Source of the DNA: an uncultured Oscillospiraceae bacterium
GTDB lineage: Bacteria > Bacillota > Clostridia > Oscillospirales > Oscillospiraceae
Length of the DNA stretch: 29,615 nt
Direction of reading: 5' to 3'
Assembly (NCBI GenBank): GCA_934615645.1
Contig: CAKTTR010000020.1
Location: 1-29,615, forward strand
Position 1 is the first letter of the stretch. Each line of letters starts with the position of its first letter. This document shows, one piece after another, positions 23,445 through 29,615 of the stretch. Position numbers and translations under genes: made by a program. Below the pieces are notes generated by a model. That model was not told the origin of the DNA, did not search any database, and was given only the letters and a program-made list of their open reading frames with translations.

Positions 23445-23684
23445 CGCTGTGCTCCACACAGCCGCCCACTTTTCCGGCAGCCGTCGGGAAAAAACACATG
23501 GCTTCCGGCAGCTTCCCCTCCATTTCTCCGGTTTTTTCGTTCCAATTCAGTAGTACTGATACGATATTTCTCGCCATTTTTTCGTCAAATTTCCGCAAGT
23601 TATTTTTCTAAATATATGCATATTGACCAAAACAATTCTAGTATTATTCTTTTGATTTGTCAATAGCGTCATGGCATTGCTTTG

Positions 23685-23693
23685 TGTTAAAAT
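23685..23693 (+). promoter_or_regulatory. Extended -10 promoter candidate of the purine-transport operon
   Basis: TGT-TAAAAT gives an extended -10 (TGn plus 5 of 6 matches). No good -35 is seen at the right distance. Transcription from here would give a leader of about 105 bases before the first permease gene. Confidence 0.5.
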
Positions 23694-23723
23694 AGCGCCA
23701 AGTCCAATCTTCGTGCAAACCGT

Positions 23724-23777
23724 CCGGCCGGTCTCCACGCTGGCGCGCCGCGGAGGCCGGATCGCTGCCGGATGGCA
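23724..23777 (+). promoter_or_regulatory. Structured leader before the permease gene
   Basis: CCGGCC (23724-23729) can pair with GGCCGG (23755-23760), with an adjoining TCC/GGA pairing, followed by a small TGCC/GGCA hairpin (23766-23777) about 27 bases before the start codon. This could be a regulatory leader, but it does not match a riboswitch class I recognise. Confidence 0.4.
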
Positions 23778-23804
23778 ACATCACATGGAAATGGGGGATC
23801 GCTT

Positions 23805-24875
23805 ATGAAAGCAGCCAAAACCGACCTGCTGCGTAAGATCATCATGCCCGTGCTGGCCGTCATCCTCTCCCTGGCCCTCGGCGCGGTGATCATTGCCGCC
23901 GCCGGACGTGACCCGCTGACCGCCTATGGCTACCTTCTCCGAGGCGCCTTCGGCAGTCTGCAGTCCTGGAGCGAGACGCTGGTCAAAGCGACGCCGCTGA
24001 TCTTCACCGGCCTTGCCGCCGTCTTTGCCTATCGCTGCGGCATGCTGAACCTGGGCGCAGAGGGGCAATTCATCATGGGGGCCATCGCTGCCTGCTGGTT
24101 TGGGACCGCCTTCCCCGGCGTGCCCGCCCCGCTGCGGCTGGCGCTGTGCCTTGTGCTGGCCATTCTGGCCGGCGGCATCTGGGCCGCCATCCCCGGCTAT
24201 CTCAAAGCAAAGCACCACACAAATGAGATGATCATTACGATCCTGCTCAACTATATCGCGACGCTCTTTATGTCCTATCTCTACTCCGGCCCTTTGATGG
24301 AGGACCGCATTCCCCAGACCGCCGCCGTCGATGCCCAGATCAAGCTGACCCGCTTCCTCGGCTCGACCCGGGCCCACACCGGCATTCTGCTGGCGCTGCT
24401 CTTCGTCGGGCTCGTCTACTACTTCCTGTTACACACCTACCAAGGCTACAGTCTCCGCGTCGTCGGCGTAAACCGGGACGCTGCCCGGGTCAACGGCTTT
24501 GCCGTGGAGCGGTACATGATCCTCTCCTTCGTCATCTCCGGTATGATCGCCGGACTAGGCGGTGCGGTCGAACTGCTGGGCGCGTCCTACCGGCTCCAGA
24601 CGGGCTTCGGCCTGGGCTACGGCTTCGATGGCGTCGCCATCGCCCTCATTGGGCAGCTGCACCCGCTGGGAACGCTGCTGGTCGCCTATCTCTTCGCCGT
24701 GCTGCGCTGTGGGGCCAATACGATGCAGGTCGCCACCGGCATCACGACGGCCATTGTCGACATTCTGCAGGGCATTATCATCATCTTCGCCGTGGCTGGC
24801 TCCGCCCTTGTCGCGCTGCCGGTATTCCAAACGCTCCAGGCCCGCTTTGCCAAAAGAAAGGAGGCCAAACGATGA
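23805..24875 (+). CDS. ABC transporter permease, BPD_transp_2 family (nucleoside-type), 356 aa
   Basis: An integral membrane protein with about 8-10 hydrophobic segments, matching the first permease of BMP-type (NupNOPQ-like) nucleoside importers. Typical pieces are DPLTAYGYLLRGAFGS near the N-terminus, TPLIFTGLAAVFAYRCGMLNLGAEGQFIMGA (shown here as a family landmark at about 70-100), HTNEMIITILLNYIA, and GFGYGFDGVAIALIG-like sequence near 280. I chose the ATG at 23805, with GGGGGAT upstream; a start at 23772 has no ribosome site. It overlaps the next permease gene by 4 bases (ATGA). With the second permease it would form the membrane channel; purine nucleosides or bases are the likely cargo. 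Confidence 0.92.
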   Translation: MKAAKTDLLRKIIMPVLAVILSLALGAVIIAAAGRDPLTAYGYLLRGAFGSLQSWSETLVKATPLIFTGLAAVFAYRCGMLNLGAEGQFIMGAIAACWFGTAFPGVPAPLRLALCLVLAILAGGIWAAIPGYLKAKHHTNEMIITILLNYIATLFMSYLYSGPLMEDRIPQTAAVDAQIKLTRFLGSTRAHTGILLALLFVGLVYYFLLHTYQGYSLRVVGVNRDAARVNGFAVERYMILSFVISGMIAGLGGAVELLGASYRLQTGFGLGYGFDGVAIALIGQLHPLGTLLVAYLFAVLRCGANTMQVATGITTAIVDILQGIIIIFAVAGSALVALPVFQTLQARFAKRKEAKR

Positions 24876-25798
24876 CAGCACTGTTCTTCCTCGATAATAT
24901 CACCGGGGCAACGCTGCGGATGATGACGCCGCTGCTCCTGGTGGCCTTGGGTGAGCTCTACTCCGAACGCGCCGGGCTGACGAACATCGGTCTCGACGGC
25001 ATTATGAGCATCGGTACCATCGCCGGATTTCTCGGCGGCTGCCTTACCGGCAGCCCCTGGCTGGGCCTGCTGCTGGGCGCGCTGTGCGGCATCGCGCTGA
25101 ATATGATCTATGCCTTCTGCACCATCACCCTGCGGGCCGGGCAGATCATCAACGGCATGGCGCTGAACATTCTTGGTCCGGCGCTGGTGACCTATCTCTA
25201 CCGCCGCTATTTCGGCGTGACGGACACCCTCATCTCCGTCGACCTGATGCAGAACATCCACATTCCCTGGCTTTCTGACATTCCCATCCTGGGCGCGCTG
25301 TTCTCCGCCACCCCGATGACTTATCTGAGCCTGCTGCTTCTGCTTGGCACCTGGTTCTTCTTTTCTAAGACGCGGCCTGGCATCAATTTTATGGCCGTCG
25401 GCGAATATCCCCGGGCGGCGGAGACTATGGGCATCCATGTCAACCGGGTCAAGTATCTGGCCTCGGTGATCTGCGGCGCGCTGGCCGGGCTGGGCGGCGC
25501 ATTCCTGACGACCTGCTACATGAGCACCTTTACCGAAGGCATGGTCACCGGCCGGGGCTTTATCGCTCTGTCCGCCGTCATCTTTGGCGGCTGGACGCCC
25601 CTGGGCGTCTTCCTGGCGACACTGCTGTTCGGCTTTGTCGACGCGCTGCAGCTGCGGCTGCAGGTCCTGCTGCAGCTGCCGTACCAGCTGCTGGCCATGC
25701 TGCCGTATCTTTGCACCTTTGCCGCCCTCGTCTTTATGCGGCAAAAGAGCAGCGGCCCCAAAGCCAACGGCCAGCCCTACGCCCGGGAGGGCTGCTGA
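24872..25798 (+). CDS. ABC transporter permease, BPD_transp_2 family, second subunit, 308 aa
   Basis: This is the second, shorter permease of a nucleoside-type importer. It opens with a segment including TLRMMTPLLLVALGELYSER and GLTNIGLDGIM, typical for the NupP/NupQ-like partner. About eight hydrophobic helices follow, then the cytoplasmic loop KTRPGINFMAVGEYPRAAE (the contact point for the ATPase) and GRGFIALSAVIFGGW. The ATG is inside the ATGA overlap with the first permease, and AAAGGAGG lies just upstream in that gene. A small hairpin AGGGG/CCCCT (25811-25827) separates it from the lipoprotein gene. The two permeases precede the binding protein and ATPase, unlike the common order. Confidence 0.93.
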   Translation: MTALFFLDNITGATLRMMTPLLLVALGELYSERAGLTNIGLDGIMSIGTIAGFLGGCLTGSPWLGLLLGALCGIALNMIYAFCTITLRAGQIINGMALNILGPALVTYLYRRYFGVTDTLISVDLMQNIHIPWLSDIPILGALFSATPMTYLSLLLLLGTWFFFSKTRPGINFMAVGEYPRAAETMGIHVNRVKYLASVICGALAGLGGAFLTTCYMSTFTEGMVTGRGFIALSAVIFGGWTPLGVFLATLLFGFVDALQLRLQVLLQLPYQLLAMLPYLCTFAALVFMRQKSSGPKANGQPYAREGC

Positions 25799-25857
25799 TC
25801 CCGTCCCATCAGGGGTGCATATCCCCTACCACATAAAACAATATGGAGGAGATCACT

Positions 25858-26844
25858 ATGAAAAAAATCGCATTGCTTTTGCTCACCGCACTGCTCACTA
25901 TCAGCCTGTTTGCCGGCTGCGGGGACAATGCCGCCCCCGGCTCCGCCTCTTCCGGCGGCACAGCGGGAAAAATCGCCTACATGACCAACGCCTCGATCAA
26001 CGACGGCGGCTGGAACCAAGCCTGCTACGGCGGCATGGTCGAAGCAGCCAAGCAGTACAATTTTGAAACAGCTTACACGGAAAACATTGACAAAGCCGAC
26101 TATGTCACGACCCTCAGCGACTACGCCAATATGGGCTTTGACCTGATCTTCGTCCCCGGCAACGAATATACCGACGCCATTTTGGAGGTTGCGCCCAACT
26201 ATCCCGACGTGGGCTTTATGGTCCTCAATGGCGATATCTGCGGCGATAACTACATCTCCATCAAGGCAGACAATGTCCAGATGGGCTTTATGGCTGGGGT
26301 CGTCGCCGGGCTGCGGACAAAGACCAAACACCTCGGCTACGTCGGTGCGGAGGAAATCACGACCTCCATCGACTGCCTGAACGGCTACGAGCAAGGCGCG
26401 CAGTACATCGACCCCGCCATTGACGTCGCTTCCGGCTATACCGGCTCCTGGACCGATTCGGCCAAGGGCAAGGAGATCGCCATCTCCATGATCTCGGCCA
26501 AGGATGTGGATGTCTTCTTTGGCAACGCCGGGCAGGTGGATGTCGGCGTCCGGGAGGGCGCAGCGGAGCATACGGACCGCTACGGCATCGCCCAGCCCTC
26601 GGACTGCCTGCAGGAAAACCCGGATCTGATCCTGACGAGCATCGTCACCGATAACGTCGCCCTCATCAGCCTGGGCCTGGAGGACTGGGTAAACGGCAGC
26701 TTTGGCGGCAAGGTTTACTCTGCCGGTGCCGCGGAAAAGGTTCTCTCCTACGGCGCCTTCGGCAACAACGCCAAGGAATTTGAAGCCCAGGCCATGGAGA
26801 TCTACGACAAGCTGGCCGCCGGGGAGATCACCCTGACCCGCTGA
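25858..26844 (+). CDS. BMP-family substrate-binding lipoprotein, 328 aa
   Basis: This is the extracellular ligand-binding part of the importer. A lipoprotein signal with basic MKK, a hydrophobic core and the lipobox LFAGC puts the lipid-bearing cysteine at C21. A Ser/Gly-rich linker follows. The BMP (PnrA-like) fold is marked by NDGGWNQACYGGM near the N-terminus of the mature domain, then VGFMVLNGD, GFMAGVVAGLRTK, LGYVGAEE and the C-terminal IYDKLAAGEI. Characterised members bind purine nucleosides, so the cargo is probably a nucleoside or related purine (inferred). I chose the ATG at 25858, with GGAGGAG upstream; an in-frame start at 25843 would place the ribosome site inside the gene. Confidence 0.94.
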   Translation: MKKIALLLLTALLTISLFAGCGDNAAPGSASSGGTAGKIAYMTNASINDGGWNQACYGGMVEAAKQYNFETAYTENIDKADYVTTLSDYANMGFDLIFVPGNEYTDAILEVAPNYPDVGFMVLNGDICGDNYISIKADNVQMGFMAGVVAGLRTKTKHLGYVGAEEITTSIDCLNGYEQGAQYIDPAIDVASGYTGSWTDSAKGKEIAISMISAKDVDVFFGNAGQVDVGVREGAAEHTDRYGIAQPSDCLQENPDLILTSIVTDNVALISLGLEDWVNGSFGGKVYSAGAAEKVLSYGAFGNNAKEFEAQAMEIYDKLAAGEITLTR

Positions 26845-26857
26845 CTAACCCAACCGC

Positions 26858-26881
26858 CCGGTGCGGCGCACGCCGCACCGG
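26858..26881 (+). repeat. Strong hairpin between the lipoprotein and ATPase genes
   Basis: CCGGTGCGGC and GCCGCACCGG form a 10-bp perfect stem with a GCAC loop, 13 bases past the lipoprotein stop. No U-tract follows. Such stems often protect the mRNA of a binding protein that is needed in excess over its partners. Confidence 0.8.
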
Positions 26882-26903
26882 CAGCCGAAAGGAGGCCCAC
26901 GCT

Positions 26904-28460
26904 ATGGCCGAGTGCCTGCTCCGGATGGAGCATATCACGAAAAAATTCGGCGTTTTCACCGCCAACCGGGACATCAGCCTGACCCTGCACGAAGGCGAGG
27001 TCCTGACACTTCTGGGGGAAAACGGCGCAGGCAAAAGCACGCTGATGAATGTTCTGTGCGGCCTGTACCACCCGACGGAGGGCAAGATCTTCCTCCGCGG
27101 CCAGGAGGTCCGCCTCACCTCCCCCGCCAGCGCTGTGCAGCGCGGGATCGGCATGGTCCACCAGCACTTTATGCTGGTGGAGGCTATGACGGTCTTCCAG
27201 AATATCATTCTGGGCCTGTCGCAGGAGCGCTCTGTTTTGATCCACGCGAGCAAGTTGCGGGCGCAGATCCAAGCGCTTTCGGAAAAATACGGCCTGGAGG
27301 TCTCCCTGGACCAGAAGATCACCGAGCTCTCCGTCGGCGCGCAGCAGCGGGTGGAGATCCTGAAAGCCCTCTGGCGCGGCGCGGAGATCCTGATTCTGGA
27401 TGAGCCCACTGCCGTCCTGACAGATGAGGAGACCGAGGGGCTCTTTGCCATCATCCGCCGCCTGCAGCAGGAGGGGAAAGGCATCCTCTTCATCTCCCAC
27501 AAGCTGCGGGAGGTCATGGCCATCAGCGACCGCATCCTCGTCCTGCGCCGGGGCGAAGCCGTGGCCGAGATCACGGATATGACCCAGGCCAACGAGCAAA
27601 TGCTGGCCAGCACCATGGTCGGCAGTCAGGTCGAGACCTGCATCTATGAAAAATCTGCGCCGCAGGGCGCGCCGATCCTGGAGCTGCGCCAGGTCTGCTA
27701 CCACGCCGCCTCCAAGCACAACGGGCTTGACCACGTAGACCTTGACCTGCACCCGGGTGAAATTTTAGGCATCGCCGGGGTAGATGGCAACGGCCAATCC
27801 CAGCTTGCCCAAGCCGTCACCGGGCTGCTGACGCCGGAGTCCGGCCAGATCGTATTCCACGGCCAGACCGTCACCCGGTTTGACCCAGGCTGCTTCATCC
27901 TCCGCCAGGTCGCCCACATTCCGGAGGACCGCAATCGGATGGGCCTGGCCGGCGCTATGTCCATCCAGGAGAATTTGATGATGAAGCTGCTGCCCGGCGA
28001 CCGGCGCGTCCGGTGGCGCGGCTGGGGCCTGAACCGGCGCGCCATCGCCCGCTATGCCGAAACGATGCGAGAAAAATACGACATCCGCTGCCACAGCACC
28101 CAGCAGCCGGTGGCCAGCCTCTCCGGCGGCAACCAGCAAAAGGTCATCCTGGCCCGGGAGCTGGAGCAGCAGCCGGATGTCCTCGTCGCCGCACACCCCA
28201 TTCGGGGGCTGGATATCGGCGCGGCCGCCTTTGTCCACGAATACCTGGTCCAAGCAAAGCAGCGGGGCTGCGCTGTCCTGCTGATCTCTGCCGATCTTGC
28301 CGAAATTCTGCAGCTGGCCGACCGGATCGCCGTCTGCTATGAGGGGCGCATTCTGGGCGTTTTTGATGGGAAAGATCCTCCAGTGGAGGAAATTTCCCTG
28401 GCTATGGCAGGCCGGAGCGTCCAAAATTCTCCGGCGGGGTGCGTCCAAAATTTGGATTGA
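26904..28460 (+). CDS. Double-domain ABC transporter ATPase (nucleoside/sugar type), 518 aa
   Basis: This cytoplasmic ATPase drives the two permeases. Domain 1 has Walker A GENGAGKST at 38-46, Q-loop MVHQHFMLV, signature LSVGAQQRV at about 142-150 and Walker B ILILDEPTAVLT. Domain 2 has the degenerate loop GVDGNGQSQ at about 292-300, where the Lys-Ser/Thr is replaced as usual in this family, HIPEDRNRMGL, and the canonical signature LSGGNQQKV at about 406-414 followed by VLVAAHPIRGLDIGA. The length fits the RbsA/NupO group. AAAGGAGG precedes the ATG at 26904. The last 15 residues contain a VQN.-type duplication produced by a DNA direct repeat that overlaps the region before the next promoter. 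Confidence 0.95.
   Translation: MAECLLRMEHITKKFGVFTANRDISLTLHEGEVLTLLGENGAGKSTLMNVLCGLYHPTEGKIFLRGQEVRLTSPASAVQRGIGMVHQHFMLVEAMTVFQNIILGLSQERSVLIHASKLRAQIQALSEKYGLEVSLDQKITELSVGAQQRVEILKALWRGAEILILDEPTAVLTDEETEGLFAIIRRLQQEGKGILFISHKLREVMAISDRILVLRRGEAVAEITDMTQANEQMLASTMVGSQVETCIYEKSAPQGAPILELRQVCYHAASKHNGLDHVDLDLHPGEILGIAGVDGNGQSQLAQAVTGLLTPESGQIVFHGQTVTRFDPGCFILRQVAHIPEDRNRMGLAGAMSIQENLMMKLLPGDRRVRWRGWGLNRRAIARYAETMREKYDIRCHSTQQPVASLSGGNQQKVILARELEQQPDVLVAAHPIRGLDIGAAAFVHEYLVQAKQRGCAVLLISADLAEILQLADRIAVCYEGRILGVFDGKDPPVEEISLAMAGRSVQNSPAGCVQNLD
28417..28456. promoter_or_regulatory. Repeat cluster upstream of the xdh promoter, possible operator
   Basis: GCGTCCAAAATT occurs twice, at 28417-28428 and 28441-28452 (24-base period). 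The second copy extends into the inverted repeat TCCAAA-A-TTTGGA (28444-28456), which abuts the -35. The repeats are seen directly; binding by a regulator is inferred. Confidence 0.5.
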
Positions 28461-28485
28461 ACCGCATGGGCTTTTCTGTTATAAT
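28457..28485 (+). promoter_or_regulatory. Strong promoter of the molybdenum hydroxylase gene
   Basis: TTGAAC (28457-28462), 17 bases, perfect TATAAT (28480-28485) with an extended TGT just before it. It starts at the very end of the ATPase gene (the TGA stop is part of it), so the xdh gene can be transcribed separately from the transporter. Confidence 0.85.
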
Positions 28486-28552
28486 GATAGATGCTCTATG
28501 ACGCATTCCGCGTTTCGGGCCAATCATCGCTTGATTTGAGAGGTCATTTCGT

Positions 28553-29615
28553 ATGCCACTGCATGATACAAAACAGTTTGACGTTCTGGGCACGACACCG
28601 CCTCGGGCGGACGCTTACGAGAAAGTCACCGGCCGCGCCCGCTACACCGCGGATATGCACCTGCCGGATATGCTCTACGGCGGCGGCAAAAGCGCCGGGA
28701 TCGCCAGCGGCAGGATCGTCTCCATCGACGCAACCCGCGCCCGGGCCATCCCCGGCGTCCGCTGCGTTCTGACCCCGGCGGATGTGAAAAAGCACGTCTC
28801 CTGCAGCTCGCACCGCTATATCACTGACCGGCCCCGCTTCTGCGGCGATCTCGTCGCCCTGGTCGCGGCGGAGTCCCCGACTCTGGTCCAGCAGGCGCTG
28901 GACGCCATCGCGGTCGAATACGAGGAATACCCCGCCGTCCTGACCATCCGCGACGCCCTGGCGCCGGATGCCCCCCGGGTCCGGGACGAATACCCGGATA
29001 ACCGCTTTACTGAGACCCATTACTCCATTCGCAAAGGCGATGTCGAAGCAGCCTTTGCTCGCTGCGACGTGATCTTAGAGCGGGAGTATGAGACCCAGTG
29101 CGCGGAGCACGTTTATATCGAACCGGAAGCAGCCCTGGCCTACTGCAACCCGGCAGACGGGCTCATCACCGTCCACTGCTGCTGCCAGGCCCCGTACTAT
29201 GCCCGCCGCTATGTCGCCGATTTTTTGGAAATTCCCATCAACCGGGTGCGGATCGTCCAGGAGACCATCGGCGGCACCTTCGGCGGCAAGGAGGACGGCC
29301 TGGGGATGCTGGCCGCCCGGACGGCATATCTCAGCCGCATAACAGGCCGCCCCGTCAAGTGGGCCTACAGCCGCGAAGAATCCATCGAGCGCACCGGCAA
29401 GCGCCATCCCTTCCTGCTTCGCTACAAAGCCGGTGCGACCCGGGACGGTAAAATCCTGGCCTGGCAGGGCGAGCAGATCGCCAGCGCCGGGGCCTACAGC
29501 AACCACACCCTTTTCGTCAACTGGCGCGCCAATGTCCACAGCGCCGGCGCGTACGACATCGACAACGTCAGCACAGACACCTACGGTGTCTTCACCAACA
29601 CGCCGCCCTCCGGGG
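28553..29615 (+). CDS. Molybdopterin-binding subunit of a xanthine dehydrogenase-type hydroxylase, 3' end beyond window
   Basis: The reading frame is open from the ATG at 28553 to the window edge (354 codons seen of a usual 700-800). GAGAGG precedes the start. The N-terminal aldehyde oxidase/xanthine dehydrogenase a/b hammerhead domain begins at about residue 18, with RADAYEKVTGRARYTADM and LPDMLYG, then FCGDLVALVAAE and AIAVEYEEYPAV. The molybdenum-cofactor domain then starts, with ETQCAEHVYIEPE and IGGTFGGKED at 239-248 (the family's GG.FGGKE motif). Where many relatives have RSP.AHARI, this one reads KSAGIASGRI. The catalytic glutamate lies beyond the window, and substrate cannot be assigned from this part, but the preceding nucleoside-type importer suggests a purine such as xanthine or hypoxanthine. 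Confidence 0.9.
   Translation, partial: MPLHDTKQFDVLGTTPPRADAYEKVTGRARYTADMHLPDMLYGGGKSAGIASGRIVSIDATRARAIPGVRCVLTPADVKKHVSCSSHRYITDRPRFCGDLVALVAAESPTLVQQALDAIAVEYEEYPAVLTIRDALAPDAPRVRDEYPDNRFTETHYSIRKGDVEAAFARCDVILEREYETQCAEHVYIEPEAALAYCNPADGLITVHCCCQAPYYARRYVADFLEIPINRVRIVQETIGGTFGGKEDGLGMLAARTAYLSRITGRPVKWAYSREESIERTGKRHPFLLRYKAGATRDGKILAWQGEQIASAGAYSNHTLFVNWRANVHSAGAYDIDNVSTDTYGVFTNTPPSG

Larger units (their letters stand above)
23209..23804. other. Noncoding stretch between the arg and purine-transport operons
   Basis: About 600 bases of visibly lower GC content than the flanking genes. It separates two divergent operons. It holds a perfect 16-bp inverted repeat, an extended -10 element, and a GC-rich leader hairpin before the permease gene. 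Several short open frames exist on both strands, but none has a ribosome site with a credible start or a recognisable family. I see no riboswitch core that I can name, including the purine class. Confidence 0.7.

Noticed and set aside
23341..23598. An 85-codon open frame on the minus strand in the arg/purine spacer
   Set aside because: It starts with TTG or an ATG without a ribosome site, contains the 16-bp palindrome, shows codon use unlike the neighbours and resembles no family I know.
23190..23666. A 158-codon open frame on the plus strand over the argG promoter and spacer
   Set aside because: It runs through the ARG-box region edge and AT-rich noncoding DNA, is rich in Phe, Ser and His as expected from random sequence, and has no ribosome site.
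23209..23804. A purine riboswitch before the nucleoside transporter genes
   Set aside because: I looked for the conserved three-way-junction core of the guanine/adenine class and did not find it in this stretch.
1..29615. Mobile elements, CRISPR arrays, prophage or toxin-antitoxin genes
   Set aside because: No transposase, integrase, regularly spaced repeat array or phage-type gene was recognised on either strand.

Overview
The window is chromosomal DNA from a GC-rich Gram-positive-type bacterium, most likely an anaerobic member of Bacillota, class Clostridia (Oscillospirales-like). This rests on gene content: linked gdpP-rplI-dnaB and tilS-hpt-ftsH, a YtrA-type GntR regulator with an ABC exporter, a surface protein with three C-terminal SLH domains, and strong AGGAGG ribosome binding sites with several GTG/TTG starts. 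The taxon is an inference; no marker such as 16S rRNA is present. I see no CRISPR array, insertion sequence, integrase or phage gene.

Layout. (1) 1-2303: a tRNA-Thr/tRNA-Tyr unit on the minus strand with a perfect consensus promoter, then a minus-strand operon of GntR regulator, ABC ATPase and ABC membrane protein. (2) 2263-3491: a minus-strand DUF362/ferredoxin-type iron-sulfur protein with its own promoter and terminator. (3) 3508-11373: a long plus-strand housekeeping operon, gdpP-rplI-dnaB-tilS-hpt-ftsH, from a TTGCAA-17-TATAAT promoter to a strong terminator. It joins c-di-AMP breakdown, ribosome assembly, replication, tRNA-Ile lysidine formation, purine salvage and membrane proteolysis. 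(4) 11426-13671: an HD-domain phosphohydrolase and a secreted leucine-rich-repeat/SLH surface protein, closed by a cluster of hairpins facing the next operon. (5) 13840-23196: a minus-strand arginine operon argG-argH-argC-argJ-argB-argD-argF-fumC. Two ARG-box-like operators, 18 bp each and 3 bp apart, lie over the argG promoter. The last gene is a class II fumarase, which fits removal of the fumarate released by ArgH. (6) 23209-23804: a ~600-base AT-richer noncoding stretch with a perfect 16-bp inverted repeat and a structured leader. (7) 23805-28460: a purine nucleoside-type ABC importer operon in the order permease, permease, BMP lipoprotein, double ATPase. (8) 28457-end: the start of a molybdenum hydroxylase (xanthine dehydrogenase type) gene with its own strong promoter, suggesting that (7) and (8) form a purine uptake and oxidation module.

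The genes are mostly standard families. The parts most worth a second look are regulatory or organisational: the tandem ARG boxes, fumC as the tail of the arginine operon, the fused housekeeping operon, the 16-bp palindrome before the purine operon, and the repeat cluster before xdh. No clearly undescribed system is visible.
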